DNA from: UBA2112 sp964596695
Lineage (GTDB): Bacteria > Patescibacteriota > Saccharimonadia > Saccharimonadales > Saccharimonadaceae
Assembly: GCA_964596695.1 (NCBI GenBank)
Contig: CAZQVE010000011.1
Location: forward strand, 1 to 12,648
Direction of reading: 5' to 3'
Length of the DNA stretch: 12,648 bases
The position numbers and the translations under genes were made by a program. Under the pieces are notes generated by a model that saw only the letters and a list, made by a program, of their open reading frames with translations, had not been told where the DNA came from and did not search any database. Within the stretch, counting starts at the first letter, position 1; the number at the start of each line of letters is the position of its first letter. Shown piece by piece: positions 10,034 to 12,648 of the stretch.

Positions 10034-10441
10034 TTAATTTGAGGTACCTAATTCTTTTCCATACCGCTTTCGTAAATAGTCTACCTGCAACTTATTTACT
10101 TCTTTTTCGCGTGTATAGGGATCATTTTGTGTTTCTGCAATAATCTTCTTGGCTTTATCTACCCACTCTTTTTCAATCAGGTCATCGTCGTTTGCTATTG
10201 TTGGACCCGATGTATCATCGGTTTGCGATGTATTAACTGTTGGAAGAGCAGGAACGGGTACGGGAAGTGGAGCTGCTACCACTGGCGGCGGGGTGGATTC
10301 ACGATCCACTTGCTTCATATTTTGTTCACGTTCATGCGAACCCTCACCACTGGTTTCAGGGGTTACAATCTGCTCACCACCTTCCGGTTTGGCAGGTTGC
10401 CGCTCTGGCTGCACTTGTGGTGCGGGAAGCTCGGGATTCAT
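10034..10441 (-). CDS. Small Pro-rich protein with C-terminal helical domain
   Basis: This 135-residue protein has no enzymatic motif that I recognise. Residues 1-85 are low complexity, rich in Pro, Glu, Gln and Thr, with runs such as PPPVVAAPLPVPVPALP (51-67), and are probably disordered. Residues 86-131 are a charged helical segment beginning DDLIEKEWVDKAKKII (86-101) and ending KLQVDYLRKRYGKELG. I recall this C-terminal pattern from CPR genomes, usually as a small uncharacterised protein. It sits directly upstream of the large ATPase, which also has a long Pro-rich tail, so the two may act together, for example as an accessory or coupling factor. That link is inference from gene order. No signal peptide or membrane segment is seen. 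The ATG lies 7 nt after a TATAAT box. It ends in TAA. Confidence 0.8.
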   Translation of the reverse strand: MNPELPAPQVQPERQPAKPEGGEQIVTPETSGEGSHEREQNMKQVDRESTPPPVVAAPLPVPVPALPTVNTSQTDDTSGPTIANDDDLIEKEWVDKAKKIIAETQNDPYTREKEVNKLQVDYLRKRYGKELGTSN

Positions 10442-10448
10442 ACCTGTA

Positions 10449-10457
10449 ATTATATCA
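10449..10457 (-). promoter_or_regulatory. Extended -10 promoter positioned for a leaderless mRNA
   Basis: On the minus strand TGA followed by a perfect TATAAT (10449-10454) forms an extended -10. Exactly 7 nt (TACAGGT) separate it from the ATG at 10441, so the expected start point coincides with the A of the start codon. No -35 consensus is seen at the expected place. Confidence 0.6.
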
Positions 10458-10480
10458 TGACCATGTCTTTATTTATCGCA

Positions 10481-10867
10481 CTACGCAACTCTTCTCGCCA
10501 CATATATACAACCCAAAAAAATGAATAAAGCCACGAGGCTTAGCTCATAGATTCCTACGCCGCCCACAGATTGAAGACTGACAATAATAACCGGCGCCAG
10601 TGAAACAACAGATGAGTAGTAATATGACTTTTTGAGACTTATCTGGTGCTTCTTACGAAAAAAACGAAGCTCCCGACCCGCCCTGTAGAACATTAAAGCT
10701 ACGCCGAAAATCAAAAACGTCATCATACAAAGTATGGTGACGTAACTGAGGAGAAACATAGCGAGGATACCCATCGCCCCCGCCTCGGCCGGAGTTGTGG
10801 TAGTCACAAGAATCAAAAGAAGTCCCGCTGCTACGAGACCTGTGACCACGAGTAACCTTGCTAACAT
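10481..10867 (-). CDS. Hypothetical four-helix integral membrane protein
   Basis: From the ATG at 10867 the protein is 128 residues and nearly all hydrophobic: about four membrane helices, at 2-22, 31-57, a helix around SSVVSLAPVIIVSL, and a last one around LSLVALFIFLGCIYV. The second and third are separated by a basic cytoplasmic loop (RAGRELRFFRKKHQISLKKS), and the C terminus is RRVA. No family with known function is recognised, though small proteins of this type are common in Saccharibacteria. The frame stays open upstream to a TTG at 10963 (160 residues). I prefer 10867 because the upstream part is hydrophilic, overlaps a structured RNA, and contains an extended -10 element that ends 6 nt before this ATG. 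It is the first gene of the module that includes the ATPase and ends in TAG. Confidence 0.75.
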   Translation of the reverse strand: MLARLLVVTGLVAAGLLLILVTTTTPAEAGAMGILAMFLLSYVTILCMMTFLIFGVALMFYRAGRELRFFRKKHQISLKKSYYYSSVVSLAPVIIVSLQSVGGVGIYELSLVALFIFLGCIYVARRVA

Positions 10868-10873
10868 ATACCT

Positions 10874-10882
10874 ATCATACCA
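10874..10882 (-). promoter_or_regulatory. Extended -10 promoter of the four-helix membrane protein, leaderless geometry
   Basis: TGG followed by TATGAT (10874-10879) lies 6 nt before the ATG at 10867, so the expected start point is at or within one base of the A of ATG. A TTGTCA sequence (10900-10905) is 20 nt upstream, too far for a good -35. Confidence 0.5.
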
Positions 10883-10892
10883 GTTATCTTGG

Positions 10893-10903
10893 GTCACAGT
10901 GAC
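10893..10903. promoter_or_regulatory. Palindrome over the upstream promoter region
   Basis: GTCACAGTGAC is an 11-bp perfect palindrome around a central base. It lies where the -35 region of the membrane-protein promoter would be, which is a typical operator position. No regulator gene is adjacent, so function is only suggested by placement. Confidence 0.25.
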
Positions 10904-10955
10904 AAGCCTATGTGACTTGGTTGCTACAACCGCCGCTAGAAATAAGTAGGGCGCG

Positions 10956-11257
10956 TGCTCCAATAGTCAGCTTGCCACTGGTGACTTTCTGACCGCTCCC
11001 TTACGGGAGCATGTCCTTCTAATGTTTCCTCGATACACCTAGTAGTCACGCTGTTATCTAACCCCTGTAACAAGGTTTAACTAGGTGTATCGGTACTTTC
11101 ATTAGGCGCTTGAGGCCTATAATTGGGCCAAGCCTTTCGATAGCGTCAATTGAAGGTGCGTGCTTCGCGAGATGCAGAGCATTATATATTTATTGTCGCT
11201 ATCGATGAGCTGCCAAATTTTTTGTTAAGACCAGGCATTTCCGTGTCGTGAAAGCCT
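10956..11257 (-). ncRNA. Unidentified structured RNA, about 300 nt
   Basis: A strong promoter at 11264-11292 predicts a start at about 11257. The RNA opens at that base with a hairpin (11250-11257 with 11233-11241, one bulged A). Further helices are: 8 bp, 11197-11204 with 11138-11145; a bulged 8-bp stem within 11108-11133; a 13-bp perfect stem, 11080-11092 with 11031-11043, enclosing a branched loop; a 6-bp hairpin, 11005-11010 with 10995-11000, whose loop reads GUAA on this strand (a GNRA tetraloop); and a 5-bp stem, 10989-10993 with 10966-10970. The tetraloop and the promoter both support the minus strand. I could not match RNase P, SRP, 6S, T-box, group I or group II signatures. The 3' end is uncertain and no U-tract terminator is visible. 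It could be a stand-alone RNA or a very long leader of the gene at 10867. Confidence 0.65.
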
Positions 11258-11263
11258 AAAGAA

Positions 11264-11292
11264 AATATAGCATAAGCACATTGCTTGGTCAA
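11264..11292 (-). promoter_or_regulatory. Strong promoter of the structured RNA
   Basis: The minus strand reads TTGACC (11287-11292), a 17-nt spacer and TATATT (11264-11269), with TGC directly upstream of the -10 as an extended element. This is among the best promoters in the window and points at a non-coding stretch. Confidence 0.78.
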
Positions 11293-11385
11293 TACATTTT
11301 GGTGTAATTATGACATTCTATTTAGAGTATTTGTGTATTTACATCTGTTATAAACCCCATTGTTGATTTATATACAATGTTGTAT
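11293..11385. other. AT-rich spacer between the PH-like gene and the structured RNA promoter
   Basis: This spacer follows the TAA of the PH-like gene (minus strand). It is strongly AT-rich and contains ATACAATGTTGTAT (11373-11386), an inverted repeat whose two-base centre is too small for an RNA hairpin loop. There is no GC-rich stem with a U-tract, so no classic terminator for the PH-like gene is seen. The AT-richness may act as an UP-type region for the promoter at 11264-11292. Confidence 0.3.
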
Positions 11386-12096
11386 TTATTGACCATTTGA
11401 ATCTGTCCCTAGCTCTACAAGCGTCTCAATCAAGTCCTTTTTACTAAGATGAGACGTGTCAATCTTATTGTGCTGCGCGATAACGTAACCCTGAATAATG
11501 TGCTTAAGACGAATCGCGTCATTGCGCCAAAAATGATTTATCTGAAAGTGATCCACCGTGCTCATGACGCGGCTCGCGATCGTCAGTGAACCAAATAATG
11601 GACCTACCGAGACCTGCACGTTCAGGACGTCTTCGATTCTAATACTCAGCACGTCCGATGACCAGAAAAAGTCCCGTCGCGTAATAGTTACCTTGGTTCT
11701 GTCTACCGTGACCGTATCAGGAAAGAGCGTGACCGGAAAAACGGTATTCGCCGACATCAGCACCTCGTGAGACTGGGATACGATCTTTTTCAGGTTCTCC
11801 CGCTTAACTTTTGGCGTTTGCTGTCGCCCTGGGTCTGATACTGCCGTTTTGTTATTCGTGCCGACGAGGAGACGTGAAAATAGTAGCTTTGGCACGACAT
11901 TTCTAAATCTTCGTTCAGACGTAGAAATAGACGTGTCTCCGCCCAAAAAGGATCGTACGTCATTAGCGATTGAAGACTGCGTCGCGACCGCACCAAGCCT
12001 TCTGCTCAGACGTATTAAAAAATTATAGCTTCTGGGCAAACGAGGGGTGCCGTTCTGCGCAGACGGTTGAACATTCTGTCCCTCGTTATCATCCAT
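11386..12096 (-). CDS. Hypothetical protein with PH-like beta domain
   Basis: This 236-residue protein resembles an uncharacterised family I associate with Saccharibacteria. Residues 1-105 are polar and probably poorly ordered, with basic patches (RSYNFLIRLSRRLG). Residues about 112-212 form a compact domain with alternating beta segments (TLFPDTVTVDRTKVTITRR, then SIRIEDVLNVQVSVGPLFG) followed by a helix (DAIRLKHIIQGYVIAQH). This order of strands capped by one helix resembles a bacterial PH-like fold. A short helix (SKKDLIETLVELG) closes the protein. There is no signal peptide or membrane segment, so it is likely cytoplasmic, perhaps membrane-associated or protein-binding. AAGGAAG just before the ATG is a good ribosome binding site. 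It ends in TAA. The gene has its own promoter at 12123-12152. Confidence 0.8.
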   Translation of the reverse strand: MDDNEGQNVQPSAQNGTPRLPRSYNFLIRLSRRLGAVATQSSIANDVRSFLGGDTSISTSERRFRNVVPKLLFSRLLVGTNNKTAVSDPGRQQTPKVKRENLKKIVSQSHEVLMSANTVFPVTLFPDTVTVDRTKVTITRRDFFWSSDVLSIRIEDVLNVQVSVGPLFGSLTIASRVMSTVDHFQINHFWRNDAIRLKHIIQGYVIAQHNKIDTSHLSKKDLIETLVELGTDSNGQ

Positions 12097-12122
12097 ACAC
12101 TTCCTTGTTTTACGCTAGTTCT

Positions 12123-12152
12123 ATTATACCGTTGATGGCATGGCCTTGTCAC
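12123..12152 (-). promoter_or_regulatory. Promoter of the PH-like protein gene
   Basis: On the minus strand GTGACA (12147-12152), an 18-nt spacer and a perfect TATAAT (12123-12128) precede the ATG by 26 nt. The leader includes AAGGAAG close to the ATG, so this gene has a conventional leader, unlike the leaderless-type genes further left. Confidence 0.68.
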
Positions 12153-12252
12153 CGTTCACTCGGCACGGGCGGTTAAAAGTTCGCCTCCTCGTTCAGTATT
12201 TTTGCCCCAAAAAGCCGTAGTATTTTTTACTTAAGAAAATAGAAGAAACATG

Positions 12253-12281
12253 TTGACACAAGCGGTATGGCGTCATATTAT
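12253..12281 (+). promoter_or_regulatory. Consensus promoter of a candidate small RNA
   Basis: TTGACA (12253-12258), exactly 17 nt, then TATTAT (12276-12281): a perfect -35 and a -10 with one mismatch to TATAAT. Transcription should start near 12288. No coding frame with a start codon follows before the terminator at 12346-12383. Confidence 0.82.
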
Positions 12282-12287
12282 AGGGGT

Positions 12288-12383
12288 AGTCTCTGAATAA
12301 AAAAATTATACAGAGGCCAAAAACAAACAAGTCAACACTCCACGTTAAGACAACCACTACTCGCAGGTGGTTGTCTTATTTTT
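12288..12383 (+). ncRNA. Candidate small RNA of about 95 nt next to ssrA
   Basis: A near-consensus promoter and a perfect intrinsic terminator bracket about 95 nt without an ATG-started frame. The predicted RNA has a 5' stem-loop (12291-12295 with 12311-12315, extended by ATAA/TTAT around an A-rich loop), an unpaired A/C-rich linker of about 30 nt (12316-12345) that could pair with targets, and the terminator hairpin. This is the classic layout of a bacterial regulatory RNA. It runs toward tmRNA but ends before it, so it is not an antisense of mature tmRNA. I do not recognise a known family; it is too short and wrongly shaped for 6S or RNase P RNA. Confidence 0.62.
12346..12383 (+). terminator. 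Intrinsic terminator of the candidate small RNA
   Basis: A perfect 12-bp stem (12346-12357 with 12367-12378) with a 9-nt loop is followed by five T residues (12379-12383). The U-tract exists only in the plus direction, so it terminates rightward transcription. Confidence 0.85.
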
Positions 12384-12406
12384 CACCGTCACTATTGCAC
12401 CTAACA

Positions 12407-12446
12407 CCAATGAAAAGACCCGATTTGCATCGGGTCTTTTCATTGG
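12407..12446 (-). terminator. Terminator after tmRNA, bidirectional in form
   Basis: A perfect 18-bp inverted repeat (12407-12424 with 12429-12446) surrounds a 4-nt loop. Its GC-rich inner part (GACCCGAT with ATCGGGTC) is followed by TTTT on both strands, so it can stop transcription in both directions. Read on the minus strand it ends the tmRNA gene, and its first three bases are the tmRNA CCA end. Confidence 0.85.
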
Positions 12447-12648
12447 TGGAGCTGCGGGGAACTGCCCCCCGGTCCGAAAGGTAACACACTATTCGTCTAC
12501 AAGTATAGTTCGACTTAGAGTTTACGACGAAGAAGCCTGGAAGTCGGACAAAAATGGCTTCGTTGTCGCGTGGAAAGCTGTCCCCTATCTGCGCCACTGC
12601 GCACAGACACGGTGAGTGACATGAATATGACACCACGCATCGCTATGT
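12444..12648 (-). ncRNA. ssrA: tmRNA (ssrA), 3' part only; 5' part beyond the window
   Basis: The minus strand ends in TTTCGGAC, a 5-bp T-stem (CGGGG/CCCCG), then CAGCTCCACCA, which aligns without gaps to the E. coli tmRNA 3' end (TTTCGGAC, T-arm, CAGCTCCACCA). Upstream lies an H-type pseudoknot: stem 1 is 12556-12561 with 12532-12537 (GAAGCC/GGCTTC), stem 2 is 12541-12546 with 12511-12516 (CGACTT/AAGTCG), as expected for a tmRNA pseudoknot. A TGCGC-AGTG-GCGCA hairpin follows further upstream. tmRNA rescues stalled ribosomes with SmpB and tags nascent peptides for proteolysis. The tag reading frame, the 5' acceptor strand and the promoter are not in the window; about 205 nt of an RNA that is usually 350-400 nt are visible. 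The T-loop is unusual (GGCAGTT). Confidence 0.92.

Noticed and set aside
10868..10963. TTG start at 10963 giving a 160-residue membrane protein
   Set aside because: The added 32 residues are mostly non-membrane, overlap the 3' part of the structured RNA, and contain the promoter that fits the ATG at 10867.
10971..10985. Plus-strand GCCACTGG as a cobalamin riboswitch core
   Set aside because: Only the short GCCACTG motif matches; the other conserved boxes are missing, the plus strand has no promoter or gene to control here, and promoter and tetraloop point to the minus strand.
10956..11257. RNase P RNA (rnpB) as identity of the structured RNA
   Set aside because: Size and location would suit, and GAGGAAA occurs on the minus strand, but it is not followed by GUCC as in the universal P4 strand, and no matching 3' P4 strand (ACAGAA...GGCUUA) is found near the 3' end.
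12376..12636. Open frames on both strands over 12367-12636
   Set aside because: They lie on the tmRNA 3' part and its terminator; overlapping frames with no ribosome binding site or domain are explained by the RNA gene.

Overview
The window looks like chromosomal DNA of a Patescibacteria/CPR organism, most probably Candidatus Saccharibacteria (TM7). This rests on recognition, not a search. The 388-residue surface protein beginning MFRKLVSNLP, the small Pro-rich protein ending in a KLQVDYLRKRYGKELG-type helix, the PH-like protein with a TLFPDTVTVDR core, and the long DNA-transfer-type ATPase all resemble proteins I associate with Saccharibacteria genomes. The standard genetic code fits: no real gene is interrupted by in-frame TGA.

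Left part (1-5233, minus strand): a gyrB-gyrA-yuiD-like operon. gyrB has a near-consensus promoter; gyrA follows after 11 nt and a divergent-PAP2 (DUF212) membrane protein 2 nt after gyrA. Another left-pointing promoter leads out of the window at 169-197.

Middle (5238-7063, plus strand): a gene divergent from gyrB encodes an exported protein with a signal-like N terminus, a DUF11-like beta domain and a C-terminal membrane anchor. A coiled-coil protein with two membrane helices follows from its own extended -10 promoter. This pair converges, with 14 bp between stops, on the minus-strand module at 7078-10867.

That module reads, in transcription order: a four-helix membrane protein, a small Pro-rich helical protein, and a 977-residue membrane-anchored ATPase of the VirD4/TraG/HerA type with a long Pro-rich tail. 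At least two of these genes have extended -10 elements only 6-7 nt before the ATG, which suggests leaderless mRNAs.

Right part (10956-12648) is rich in RNA. A strong minus-strand promoter at 11264-11292 starts an unidentified structured RNA of about 300 nt with at least six helices, including a 13-bp perfect stem and a GUAA-capped hairpin. A PH-like protein gene (11386-12096) lies upstream of it. To the right, a consensus plus-strand promoter and a perfect intrinsic terminator delimit a candidate sRNA of about 95 nt. It converges on the 3' part of tmRNA (ssrA), whose 5' half lies beyond the window edge. No CRISPR array, insertion sequence, rRNA or tRNA gene was seen.

The best candidates for something undescribed are the structured RNA, the sRNA beside ssrA, the non-canonical tmRNA T-loop, and the membrane/ATPase module with leaderless-type promoters.
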